NCBI GenBank assembly: GCA_012517875.1 | Contig: JAAYUB010000012.1 | Location: 1 to 61,360 of the forward strand | Origin: Acidobacteriota bacterium | GTDB lineage: Bacteria > Acidobacteriota > JAAYUB01 | Direction: 5' to 3' | DNA: 61,360 nt | Shown here: positions 1-8,559 of the stretch, in pieces | Position numbering within the stretch: the first letter of the stretch is position 1 | How the letters are laid out: each line of letters begins with the position of its first letter | Translations under genes and position numbers: made by a program | Notes under the pieces: generated by a model | The model's input: only the letters and a program-made list of their open reading frames with translations | The model's database searches: none | What the model was told of the DNA's origin: nothing

Positions 1-1613
1 GACAGCAGCAGCGTGGCCAGCTTGTGGCGGATGGCGAACCGGAGGGTGGTGTCGTAGAAACGCAGCATCGCGCCGAACACCTTCTCGGAGGTCCGGTAGA
101 GGGCGCCGTGGCGCACCTCGCCGGGCGGCCGCAGGAACCGCGAGGCCAGCATCGGCGTCAGGGTGAGGGACACGATGCCCGAAATCAGGATCGCCGCGGC
201 GATGGTCACGGCGAAATCATGGAACAGCCGGCCCAGGATGCCGCTCATGAAGAGAACCGGGATGAAGACGGCGGCCAGCGAGATGGTCATGGAGATGATG
301 GTGAAGCCGATCTCCTTCGAGCCGTCGAGGGCGGCCTGCATCGGGGTCTTGCCCATCTCGATGTGGCGGACGATGTTCTCCAGCATGACGATGGCGTCGT
401 CCACCACGAAGCCCACCGACAGGGTCAGCGCCATGAGCGAGAGGTTATTCACCGAGAAATTGGCCAGATACATCACGGCGAACGTGCCCACGATGGAGAA
501 CGGCAGCGCCAGGCTGGGGATGATCGTGGCCGAGACGTTCCGGAGGAACAGGAAGATCACCAGGATGACCAGGCACAGTGTGAGCATGAGCGTGAACTTG
601 ACGTCGTTGACCGACTCGCGGATCGACTGGGAGCGGTCGAAAATGACGCTGAGCTCCACCGACGCGGGCAGCTGTTTCTGAAACACGGGGAGAATGTCCC
701 GAATGGCCTGGACGATGGCGACGGTGTTGGTTCCGGGCTGGCGCTGGATGGCCAGGATGACCGCCCGCTTGGCGCTCTCGCGGGTCACATGCCAGGCGGC
801 GACCTTGTCGTTTTCGACGCTGTCGATCGCCTCGCCGAGGTCCCGCAGATACACCGGCGCGCCCTCGCGGTAGGTGACGATCAGCCCGCCGTAGGCGGCG
901 GCCTCGAGCAACTGCCCGTCCGACTCCACGGTGTAGGCGCGGTGCGTGCCGTAGAGCACGCCGCTGGGCAGGTTGACGTTGCCGTTGCGGATGGCGTCGG
1001 CCACCTCGTTGATGCCGATGTTTCGGCTGGTGAGCCGGTCCGGATCGAGCCGAACCCGGACGGCGTACTTCTGGGAACCGTACACTTGCACCTGGGCTAC
1101 GCCGTTGACCATGGAGATCCGCTCGCCCAGGGTGGTGGCGGCATACTCGTTGAGGGTGGACAGCGGCAGCGTGTCCGATTTCATGGCGAGCATGAGGATC
1201 GGCGAGTCGGCCGGGTTGACTTTCCGGTAAGACGGCGGCGTGGGCATGTCGCGGGGCAGTTGCCGCTGGGCCTGGGCGATGGCCGCCTGCACGTCCTGGG
1301 CGGCGGCGTCGAGGTCCCGTTCCAGCGCGAACTGGAGGGTGATCTGCGTGGAGCCGATGCCGCTCGACGAGGTCATGTTGTCGATGCCGGCGATGGTGGA
1401 GAACTGCCGCTCCAGCGGCAGGGCCACCGTCGAGGCCATGGTTTCGGGGCTGGCACCGGGCAGGCTGGCCGACACGGTGATGGTGGGAAAATCGACGTTG
1501 GGCAGGTCGTTGACCGGCAGGGTGATGTAGGCCATGACTCCGAAGAGGATGATCCCTAGCATCACCAGAACGGTGGTGACAGGCCGGCGGATGAACAGGG
1601 CCGGAATGTTCAT
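1..1613 (-). CDS. RND efflux permease, HAE1/MdtB-C-like (3' part outside window)
   Basis: This is the N-terminal 537 residues of an inner-membrane proton-driven drug exporter; the 3' end lies beyond base 1. The start (MNIPALFIRRPVTTVL) is the classic RND N-terminus with the first transmembrane helix. The TM4 proton-relay pair is intact (VVDDAIVMLEN, Asp405-Asp406, matching AcrB Asp407/408). The ATG at 1613 overlaps the adaptor gene's stop codon in an ATGA quartet, so the two are translationally coupled. Gene order (outer membrane factor, adaptor, permease) predicts a self-contained tripartite pump. Substrate cannot be told from sequence. Confidence 0.93.
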   Translation of the reverse strand, partial: MNIPALFIRRPVTTVLVMLGIILFGVMAYITLPVNDLPNVDFPTITVSASLPGASPETMASTVALPLERQFSTIAGIDNMTSSSGIGSTQITLQFALERDLDAAAQDVQAAIAQAQRQLPRDMPTPPSYRKVNPADSPILMLAMKSDTLPLSTLNEYAATTLGERISMVNGVAQVQVYGSQKYAVRVRLDPDRLTSRNIGINEVADAIRNGNVNLPSGVLYGTHRAYTVESDGQLLEAAAYGGLIVTYREGAPVYLRDLGEAIDSVENDKVAAWHVTRESAKRAVILAIQRQPGTNTVAIVQAIRDILPVFQKQLPASVELSVIFDRSQSIRESVNDVKFTLMLTLCLVILVIFLFLRNVSATIIPSLALPFSIVGTFAVMYLANFSVNNLSLMALTLSVGFVVDDAIVMLENIVRHIEMGKTPMQAALDGSKEIGFTIISMTISLAAVFIPVLFMSGILGRLFHDFAVTIAAAILISGIVSLTLTPMLASRFLRPPGEVRHGALYRTSEKVFGAMLRFYDTTLRFAIRHKLATLLL

Positions 1614-2812
1614 GGCTGGATGACCTCGGGCTCCACCTTCCGGCGGACGGTGATCCTGGAGCCCGGGGTGAGCCGCATCTGGCCGTCGACGATGACGGTG
1701 TCGTCGGCGCGCAGGCCGTCGCGGATGACTGCCTCGCCGGCCATGATCCGATCGACGGTGACCTTGCGCACCGCGGCGGTGTTGTCCGCCGTCACAACGT
1801 AGACCAGCGAGCCCTCCTGGCTGGGCACCACCGCCTGGGCGGGCACCACCAGCGCCTGTGGTTCGGTGTCCAGCACCAGCAGCACGTCGACAAACAGGCC
1901 GGGCCACAGCACGCCGTTGGCGTTGTCGCAGGTGGCCTTCAGGTGGATGGTGCCCGTGCCGGAAGCGACGGTGCTGTCCAGGAAGGTGACGGCGCCGCGC
2001 TCGGCTGGCGCGCCGCTGTCGGGGATGGTGGCGGACACGGTCAGGCGGTCGCGGCGCATCTGTTCGCGCAGGCGGGGCAGGACCTGCTCGGGCACGGTGA
2101 AGTCCACGTAGATGGGGCGGATCTGGTAGATCTGGACGAGGATGGTTTCGTTGAGCCGGGCCATGTTGCCGGCGTGGACGAGGAGTTCGCCCGTCCGCCC
2201 GCTGGCGGGGGCGGTGACGGTGCAGTAGCCGAGATCGAGGCGGGCATTGAGCAGTTCGGCCTCGTCGGCCCGCACTGACGCTTCGTCGGCCTGCAGGGTG
2301 GCCTGCAGCGCTTCAGCGTTGGCCTTGACCGTATCGTACTGCTGGCGGGTGACATAGTCCTTGGCCACCAGCTCGGCATAGCGCTGCACGTCGGCTTCGG
2401 CGTTGCGCCACAAGGCGCGGTCGCGCTCCAAGTTGGCCCGCGAGCGCGCCAGCGCCGCCTCGGCGCGCTGCACCGCCGCCTCGAAGGGGGCCGGGTCGAT
2501 GGTGAACAGGGTCTGGCCGCGGCGGACTTCCTGACCTTCGCTGAAGTGGACGCTGAGGATGGGGCCGCTGACCTGGGTCTTGACCGCCACGGTGGAATAC
2601 GCCTCGACCGTGCCGATGGCTTTGAGCTGAACCGGCATCGGTTTCTGAACCACTGGGGTGGTGGTGACGGCCACGGGCGGCGCGGTCCGCGGGGTGCTGT
2701 CGGCGGATTTGCCGGTGCAGCCGACGCCGCCGACGGCGAGTCCGGCCAGCAGGACGGCGGGGGCGACCGTGCGCAAGCGGGTCAGCAGGCGGGTGCGGGC
2801 GATGCGTGTCAT
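1610..2812 (-). CDS. RND periplasmic adaptor (membrane fusion protein, HlyD/MdtA family)
   Basis: The 400-residue protein bridges the RND permease and the outer membrane factor. It has a lipoprotein-type N-terminus (hydrophobic stretch ending AVGGVGC, a lipobox-like Cys), a barrel-sandwich half-motif (VAVKTQVSGPILSVHFSEGQ), a coiled-coil hairpin of about 90 residues rich in Ala/Glu/Arg, then the second lipoyl half and beta-barrel. I chose the ATG at 2812 because it overlaps the upstream stop in an ATGA quartet and gives a normal signal; the open frame extends upstream to 3136 only as a shadow of the upstream gene. It is the second gene of a three-gene efflux operon. Confidence 0.93.
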   Translation of the reverse strand: MTRIARTRLLTRLRTVAPAVLLAGLAVGGVGCTGKSADSTPRTAPPVAVTTTPVVQKPMPVQLKAIGTVEAYSTVAVKTQVSGPILSVHFSEGQEVRRGQTLFTIDPAPFEAAVQRAEAALARSRANLERDRALWRNAEADVQRYAELVAKDYVTRQQYDTVKANAEALQATLQADEASVRADEAELLNARLDLGYCTVTAPASGRTGELLVHAGNMARLNETILVQIYQIRPIYVDFTVPEQVLPRLREQMRRDRLTVSATIPDSGAPAERGAVTFLDSTVASGTGTIHLKATCDNANGVLWPGLFVDVLLVLDTEPQALVVPAQAVVPSQEGSLVYVVTADNTAAVRKVTVDRIMAGEAVIRDGLRADDTVIVDGQMRLTPGSRITVRRKVEPEVIQP

Positions 2813-4350
2813 GGTTGTCCTTCGGGGGATCGGGGTGGAGCGGGCGGATCGGGCGGCGCGGGCGATGCGACCGCCGCGGCGGGGCCGGCGGTGAGTAGCT
2901 GGCCGGTGTTGCGACCCAGCCGGGCCATGGCCAGCAGCCACTCGGTTCGGGCACGGGTCTGCTCTGAACGAGCAGCTTCCAGGGTGCGCTGGGCGGACAG
3001 CAGGTCCAGGATGTCGCCCACACCGGCGCGGTAGCGGTTGAGCGCCACGTCGTACGATTGCGTCGCGCTGCTCAGCAACTCGTCGGTGGTGCGGATCTTC
3101 TCGCCGGCGGTCTGCAGGGCGTAGAAGCTGCGCCACACCTCGTGCGCTACCGTCTGCGCCAGACTGTGGACACGCGCGGTGGCCGCCGCCGACTGTTCGC
3201 TTGCCTGAATGACGTTGTTGGCGTGGGTGTACCCGGTGAAGATGGGCAACCGGAGCGTGATGCCCACGGAGTAGTTGTCCAGCAACGTGTCCCAGCCGGT
3301 GTTGTACAGGGCGCCGGCTCCGGCGGTGGCAGCCACCGTCACGCCGCCGGCGGCCTGCACGCTGCGCACACGGGCCTCGGCGCCGAGCGCTTCCGCCCGG
3401 GCGGCGGCCAGGTCGGGGCGGAGACGCTGGGCGACCTCGATGAATCGATCCACCTCGCCGGCGGCCGCGTCGGCCGGGATCTCCGGTTGGAAATCAGCCA
3501 AGCGGATCGCCGTGTTGGCGGGCAGGCCCACGGCCGCGGCCAGCGCGCCCTCCAGCGTGCGCAGGTCGCCGGTGGCCGTCTGCAGGGCCAGTCGGGCCTG
3601 GGCCAGGGCGGAGCGCGCCTGGAGCACGTCGGCGATGGTGGCCACGCCGGCACGATGGCGCTCCGTGGCGGATTCGAGCACCGCCTGAGCCTCGCGCACC
3701 GCCGTCTCTTCCGCCGTGACAAGGGTATTCACGCCGTGGTGGAGGTAGTACGCCTCCAGCACCATGAGCATGACGTCCTCGAGCACGGCGCGATGGGTCC
3801 AGTTGGCGGCCCGCAACGCCTGGCGGGCCTCCTCCAGATCCGCCGCCCGTCCGCCGGAATCGTACAGGAGATAATTGACTGCGATGGACGGCCCGAGTGC
3901 GCCCTGCCATTCCTCGTACTTCGAGGAACGGGAGCCGTACCCCGCCTGGCCGATGCCTTCCAGATCGACAGTGGGGAGATAGGCGCCGCCTCGGCTCGCC
4001 TTGGCCGCCGCCGCCGCCCGGGCGGCGTGCCAGGCAGCCTTGGTGCGGGGATTGTGGCGGAGGGCGTAATCGATCAGGTCGCTGAGCCGCCACCGGGCGT
4101 CGGCGGAAAAATCAGGGGGTGTTCTCTCCGGCGCGAGCAGGGTCGGGAGTTCGGCGGGATCGGGCGTCCAGGGGGAGGCCGGGCTGGCCGATGTGTCCCC
4201 CGGCGTCGGATGCCAGGGGCGGTACTTCACCGGGCGGCCGGGATCATCGCCGGCCGCGGCGAGTGAAGCCAGGGCCAGTGCGGCCGCCAGGCTGATGCTC
4301 CGGACAGCGAACCGGCAGAACCGAACGCTAGGCAGACGATTCAGGCACAC
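2809..4350 (-). CDS. TolC-family outer membrane efflux protein
   Basis: The 513-residue outer membrane channel component is the first gene of the efflux operon. The GTG start at 4350 is preceded by AGGAG about nine bases upstream and gives a Sec signal peptide (RSISLAAALALASLAAAG). The mature protein shows two repeated TolC/OEP halves: long Ala/Glu/Arg-rich helices with conserved LxxAxxxNPxxKAAW near residue 95 and the matching second-half motif ending LLSAQRTLEAARSEQTRA. A Pro/Ala-rich tail closes the protein. The stop overlaps the adaptor ATG. Confidence 0.92.
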   Translation of the reverse strand: MCLNRLPSVRFCRFAVRSISLAAALALASLAAAGDDPGRPVKYRPWHPTPGDTSASPASPWTPDPAELPTLLAPERTPPDFSADARWRLSDLIDYALRHNPRTKAAWHAARAAAAAKASRGGAYLPTVDLEGIGQAGYGSRSSKYEEWQGALGPSIAVNYLLYDSGGRAADLEEARQALRAANWTHRAVLEDVMLMVLEAYYLHHGVNTLVTAEETAVREAQAVLESATERHRAGVATIADVLQARSALAQARLALQTATGDLRTLEGALAAAVGLPANTAIRLADFQPEIPADAAAGEVDRFIEVAQRLRPDLAAARAEALGAEARVRSVQAAGGVTVAATAGAGALYNTGWDTLLDNYSVGITLRLPIFTGYTHANNVIQASEQSAAATARVHSLAQTVAHEVWRSFYALQTAGEKIRTTDELLSSATQSYDVALNRYRAGVGDILDLLSAQRTLEAARSEQTRARTEWLLAMARLGRNTGQLLTAGPAAAVASPAPPDPPAPPRSPEGQP

Positions 4351-4464
4351 GCAGGTCGCTCCTCGTCGCGGATTCTATCCTCATACGAAACCGAACCATT
4401 GATGTTTGCAGCACTCTCAGCGGGATCCGGTGACGGCTGTCACGTTTTTCGACGTTCGGCCTCC

Positions 4465-5283
4465 TCACTGCAAGTCGTGCAGCAGGTCGTGCGGTGAGAC
4501 ACCCAACTCGCCGGCTACTTCCTTGAGGGTCGAGTCGCCGCCGGCCTCAACACCGCGGGCCTTGAGCCGCTCCAGGGCAATCGGCAGTCGAATCAAGCCT
4601 TCGCGCTCGAGTTCGGCCAGAGTCTTGCGGCCGAGACCGCTGCCGGCGCCGGGCGGCGGCAGTTTGTTCGCAGATTGTCCGGCGGGACCGACCGGCCGGA
4701 GCACATCATAGACGCGCTGGGGCGGGACGCCGTTACGCCGGGCGACGGTGTCGACGGTCTGGCCGACGTCATCGACCCGAAGACCGCCGGCGCGGAGGCG
4801 CGCCAGGGCATCGTCAGGCGGGATCCCCAGGTAGCGCGCGAACTGGCTCAGGGTGGACAACTCGGCGTGGCCGTAAGGCGGCTCGCCGTACGATGCGATC
4901 CAGGATGCCTTGACTGCGCCGTTGAACGCCACCAGGTTGCGGAACGGCGGCCACGCCAGCAGCGTACCGACGAAGACCACGACAGTCAGCCCCAGGGCCA
5001 GCAGAAACTCGGGTGTGACCACCACCAGGCGGCGGGCGGCGTTGCGCAGGTAGGACACCAGGCAGGCCCAGTTCAGATATATGTGCAGGATGGAGGCGAT
5101 GAGGAATACCACCATGAAATTGATGTGGACGGCGGAGTAGTCGTCCTTACCGAGACCCCACAGCGTCCAGTTGGCCCAGTTGGCCACCCGGCCCTGGGGG
5201 CTCAGGAACAGCATGATCCCGGTGTACGCCATCATCACAAACGACAGGGTGGTCACGAGCGAGACGATGCGTCGGAACGACAT
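4465..5283 (-). CDS. DUF4405-type membrane protein, possible cytochrome b fold, with C-terminal extension
   Basis: The 272-residue protein has an N-terminal half of about four membrane helices matching the DUF4405 pattern: short helix, AYTGIMLFL, then AVHINFMVVFLIASILHIYLNW, in which two His residues on facing turns are the family's presumed haem ligands. The third and fourth helices follow at about residues 85-115. The C-terminal half (about residues 125-272) is soluble and unusual, with two small helix-turn-helix-like segments (ARYLGIPPDDALARL; VAGELGVSPHDLL). GGAGGAG precedes the ATG. The ureohydrolase gene lies 44 bases upstream on the same strand. Redox partner unknown. Confidence 0.72.
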   Translation of the reverse strand: MSFRRIVSLVTTLSFVMMAYTGIMLFLSPQGRVANWANWTLWGLGKDDYSAVHINFMVVFLIASILHIYLNWACLVSYLRNAARRLVVVTPEFLLALGLTVVVFVGTLLAWPPFRNLVAFNGAVKASWIASYGEPPYGHAELSTLSQFARYLGIPPDDALARLRAGGLRVDDVGQTVDTVARRNGVPPQRVYDVLRPVGPAGQSANKLPPPGAGSGLGRKTLAELEREGLIRLPIALERLKARGVEAGGDSTLKEVAGELGVSPHDLLHDLQ

Positions 5284-5327
5284 GATGCGATGACTCCTCC
5301 AGATGATGTACCGGGCCCGGGGCCGAC

Positions 5328-6167
5328 TCAGTCGTCGGCCAAAAGCCGGGCGGCCAATTCCTTGACCAGCTTGGCGGCGACCCGGGCGGTGGCGTCTCCG
5401 GCATCGTGGGCCGGCAGGTATTCGACGATATCGGCCCCCACCAAGGGGCCCGGCAGGGTTTGGATCAGCGTCAGGAGTTCCCGCGTGCTGCAGCCCCCGG
5501 GCTCGGGATGGGCCACGCCGGGAGCGAACGCCGGATCCAGAATGTCGAGGTCCACGCTCAGATAGACGGGTCCGGACACAGCGGGAAAGGGGCCGTGCGG
5601 CCAGTCGCGCATGTCCAGAACCCCCACACCGAACCGTTCTGCCTGGTCGCGCTGGTGGGGGTTGCGGGTGCGCACGCCCACCTGGACAAGCCGCGTCACC
5701 AGGCTCTCCTCGAGCACGCGGGCGAAGGTGCAGGCATGGGACAGACGGTTGCCGCCGTAATTGTCGTACAGGTCGGGGTGGGCGTCGAGCTGAACCACGG
5801 TCAGTCCCGGAAAACGAGGTCCATAGGCGCGCAGTACGGGGAGGGTGACCGAGTGATCGCCGCCCAGCGCCAGGACGCGGGCGCGACGCATCAGCACGTC
5901 GGCCACCGCCGCGGTGATCGCCGCCGGCGCCGCGGCGCCGGCGGCGTCGAGGTCGAGATCGCCCAGATCCGCCAGCCGCGGCTCCGTCCCAAGCTCGAGG
6001 CCGTTCTCGGTGCTCAGGTTTGTGGACTCGCAGGCCAGGGCCGCCCGGATCCGCGGCGGCGCCGCCGCGGCTCCGCTCCGGAACGACGAGTGTTTGTCCA
6101 GTGGCAGGCCCAGCAGGGCCACCATGTCCGGTTTGAGCGCGGCCGGAGTGATCGATGCGTCCAGCAT
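5328..6167 (-). CDS. Ureohydrolase (agmatinase/arginase family)
   Basis: The 279-residue binuclear manganese hydrolase would release urea (or formamide) from a guanidino or formimino substrate such as agmatine, arginine or formiminoglutamate. All metal-ligand motifs are visible: GGDHS (102-106), DAHPD (128-132) and the double-aspartate SVDLDILDPAFAPG (about 204-217). The loop NRLSHACTF replaces the usual SHG of agmatinases, so substrate is open. No Shine-Dalgarno is seen before the ATG at 6167. It is probably co-transcribed with the DUF4405 gene. Confidence 0.86.
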   Translation of the reverse strand: MLDASITPAALKPDMVALLGLPLDKHSSFRSGAAAAPPRIRAALACESTNLSTENGLELGTEPRLADLGDLDLDAAGAAAPAAITAAVADVLMRRARVLALGGDHSVTLPVLRAYGPRFPGLTVVQLDAHPDLYDNYGGNRLSHACTFARVLEESLVTRLVQVGVRTRNPHQRDQAERFGVGVLDMRDWPHGPFPAVSGPVYLSVDLDILDPAFAPGVAHPEPGGCSTRELLTLIQTLPGPLVGADIVEYLPAHDAGDATARVAAKLVKELAARLLADD

Positions 6168-6243
6168 GCGGATAGTCTGACAGATCGCAGGCGGGGTTGC
6201 AACTGATTGCGCAGCGGCCGCGCCGATTGTGCCGTCGGTCGGG

Positions 6244-7824
6244 TCAGCCGCTGCCCGTCGGTGGAGCGTGGCGGCGCAGCCAACGGACGGGCATCCCGCC
6301 GGCGCCGGCCGTGGCCAGCCGGAGCAGCGCCCGGAGTGTCACGGCCACAGGCGGGAGCCAGCGCCCGCCCGGCGCGAACAGCCGCCGGTGCAGCCTCAGG
6401 ATCTCCGCTTCGGTGAGCGTCGCGGTGTCGTAGCCGAGCGACGGCGCCGCCGCGGCGGAGGCGGCGATAAAATCGCCGAGGCTCCGCCGGCGCCGGCGCA
6501 CGCCGTAGCGCTCCGGTGCTTCGAACCAGGGCGCGCCCGGCTCCATCTCGACGGGGAAGACGTGCACGCTCCGGATGGAGGCGAACCGCCGCCGCAGCCG
6601 ACGGATGTAGTCGTGGGTGGCCAGCACCCCGGCGGCCGTCTCACCGGGGAGTCCCAGCGCGAAGTAGAGCGTGGTGGGCGCGCGGAGCTGGTTCAACAGG
6701 TCCAGCCTCTCCTCCAGTTCACCATTGGTGAACGGGTAGGCCCGGTGAGTCTGCCGAAGCGCCTCATCCGCGGTCTCCGGCGACAGGATCACCGTCGAGG
6801 TGTGGTGCAGCACCCGCCGGAACAGGCGGCACAGTTCAGGGGAGGGTAGACCGAAAAACTCGAAGTCCGCCCGCACCGCAGGCCGGAGCCGCCCCAGCGC
6901 CGCAACGAGGGCGGCGGTGTGGTTCTCGCAGGCGGGATCCGGGTCGAAGCAGAAATAGAACCGCGCGATTCCCCAGTCGGTCCGGAGCCGCGCCACCGAT
7001 TCGGCCACCCCTTCGGGTCCGCGCCGCACCGTCACCGTGCGTCCCGTGAGGCGGCGGACGCCGGGGCCGCTCCCGCCGCACCAGGTGCACGAGCCCGGGC
7101 AGCCGCGGCCGGCGGGCACACCGTACACCGCCGCGGCCCGCTGGTCGCGGCCCAGCCGCTGCAGGAGCCGCACCGGACCTTCCCATGGCACGATCCACTG
7201 GAGCCGGAAGACGGTTTCGGGGTGGCGGTAGAACCGCAGGGCGGCGAAATCGGCCGCATCCAACTCGGCGGCGTCCGCGCAGTAGCCGATGGGGTTGTGC
7301 CGTACCGCGCCGCCGGGGTCGCGCCAGCTCACGTTGGGAATTTCGGACAGATCAGGCTGTCCGCTCCGGACGGCGTCGGCGAGCGCCGCCAGCGGCCGCT
7401 CCCCTTCACCCCGCACCACGGCGTCGACGAACGGGCACTCGGTGAGGATCTCCCCGGCGAAATGGCTGGCGGTGTATCCGCCGAGCACCACCCGCACACG
7501 CGGCCGGACCGCCTTGAGTTGCCGGGCGGCTGCCAGGGTGTCGTAAGTTTGAGGATGCCAGTGGAGAGAAAACGCCGCCAGCGATGCCCCGGACGCCCCG
7601 ACGTAGTCCGCGAGCAGGAAGCGCGGGTCCAACAGCTTCTCCGCGCCCAGGTGGACGATCCGGCAGCGCCGGGCCCGCCGCTCCAGCTCCCCGGCCAGCG
7701 CCAGCAGACCGGCAGCGGGAAAATTGATCCGGGCATGCGACCCCAGCACCGGGTCGCGCACAAGCATTCGGGGCACATGCACCAGCACGGCGTCCAGGTT
7801 CAGGTCGGCGGCGTCCAGGTGCAT
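6244..7824 (-). CDS. B12-binding-type radical SAM protein
   Basis: The 526-residue protein has an N-terminal cobalamin-binding-like Rossmann region (residues about 10-150, with VVLGGYTAS and VRGEGE typical of the family but no obvious DxHxxG ligand motif) and then a radical SAM core with Cys242, Cys246 and Cys249 in GCPGSCTWC. The core continues with FYFCFDPDP, ILSPETAD and LGLPGET. The C-terminal 90 residues resemble the DUF4080/RRRR tail seen in B12-rSAM enzymes. GGAGGA sits ten bases before the ATG. It diverges from the small gene at 8023 and the SPASM-type rSAM at 8560, suggesting a shared modification pathway; substrate unknown. Confidence 0.85.
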   Translation of the reverse strand: MHLDAADLNLDAVLVHVPRMLVRDPVLGSHARINFPAAGLLALAGELERRARRCRIVHLGAEKLLDPRFLLADYVGASGASLAAFSLHWHPQTYDTLAAARQLKAVRPRVRVVLGGYTASHFAGEILTECPFVDAVVRGEGERPLAALADAVRSGQPDLSEIPNVSWRDPGGAVRHNPIGYCADAAELDAADFAALRFYRHPETVFRLQWIVPWEGPVRLLQRLGRDQRAAAVYGVPAGRGCPGSCTWCGGSGPGVRRLTGRTVTVRRGPEGVAESVARLRTDWGIARFYFCFDPDPACENHTAALVAALGRLRPAVRADFEFFGLPSPELCRLFRRVLHHTSTVILSPETADEALRQTHRAYPFTNGELEERLDLLNQLRAPTTLYFALGLPGETAAGVLATHDYIRRLRRRFASIRSVHVFPVEMEPGAPWFEAPERYGVRRRRRSLGDFIAASAAAAPSLGYDTATLTEAEILRLHRRLFAPGGRWLPPVAVTLRALLRLATAGAGGMPVRWLRRHAPPTGSG

Positions 7825-8022
7825 GGCCGGTCATCCTCCGCGAGGCCCGTTGGCGGGCGTCGGCGGTGAAAGCGTTGGCGTCGGCATGTGATCCTGTGCT
7901 ATTAATACCACACGTTTTCCTCACAGGCGTGCCGAGTCGGCAAACGACGGCGGGAAGGACTCCGCTGTCGCAGCGCAGGCGGCGGCATGCGTGATCGGAC
8001 AATTTGACTTGGAGGTGGTTGG

Positions 8023-8415
8023 ATGGGTGGAGAAACCGCGTATCCCAATGTCCACGTCTGGCTGGATCAGATTCAGGCGCTGCTGGCGGCGACACCGGCG
8101 GGCGCGCCGGTGAAGGACGCCCGACGGGCACTGGACATCCTGCGACGGATGCTGACGCCGCCGGCTTTGGGAAGCCGGACAGCGGCAGATGACGTTCCGG
8201 CCGAAGGCGTCCGGTTGATCTACCTGCTGGGTTGGATCAAGGCGGGTGTCGCGGCCGGCCTGACGGTCGCCTCGAGCGAGGTCGCGGCAGCCGCGGAACG
8301 CGCTGTGACCGGTCTCGAGACCGTCCTCGGTTCGCCAGAACCCTCGAACACGCGCGACTGCGCCGAGTACATGAGCCGGCCGTCGCCGTGTCCGCCGGCT
8401 CGGCCTGGAATCTGA
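8023..8415 (+). CDS. Small protein of unknown function between two radical SAM genes
   Basis: I do not recognise this 130-residue protein. A strong GGAGGTGG precedes the ATG, so it is very probably translated. Residues 1-110 look helical and soluble (WLDQIQALLAATP, LIYLLGWIKAGVAAG). The last 25 residues change character to a Ser/Pro/Cys-rich tail (SNTRDCAEYMSRPSPCPPAR) holding the protein's only two cysteines. It sits between a divergent B12-type radical SAM gene and a SPASM-type radical SAM gene 145 bases downstream on the same strand. Inference: it could be a peptide substrate with a long leader, or a helper protein; neither is proven. Confidence 0.62.
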   Translation: MGGETAYPNVHVWLDQIQALLAATPAGAPVKDARRALDILRRMLTPPALGSRTAADDVPAEGVRLIYLLGWIKAGVAAGLTVASSEVAAAAERAVTGLETVLGSPEPSNTRDCAEYMSRPSPCPPARPGI

Positions 8416-8559
8416 TCCGGGAACAACCGGCGGAATAACCAGGACGGAGCCGACCGGCGATCCGGACATGACCGGTCGACTCTCTCCGATGGTTTCCGGC
8501 GGGTGTCGGGACGGCGGGGGCGGCCCGCCGCCATCGGCTCCCGAGCACGGTCCCTTCCA

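Noticed and set aside
24-1559. Long plus-strand frame opposite the RND permease
   Set aside because: Low-complexity Gly/Arg/His/Asp-rich product without any domain, opposite a convincing minus-strand RND gene; a GC-driven shadow.
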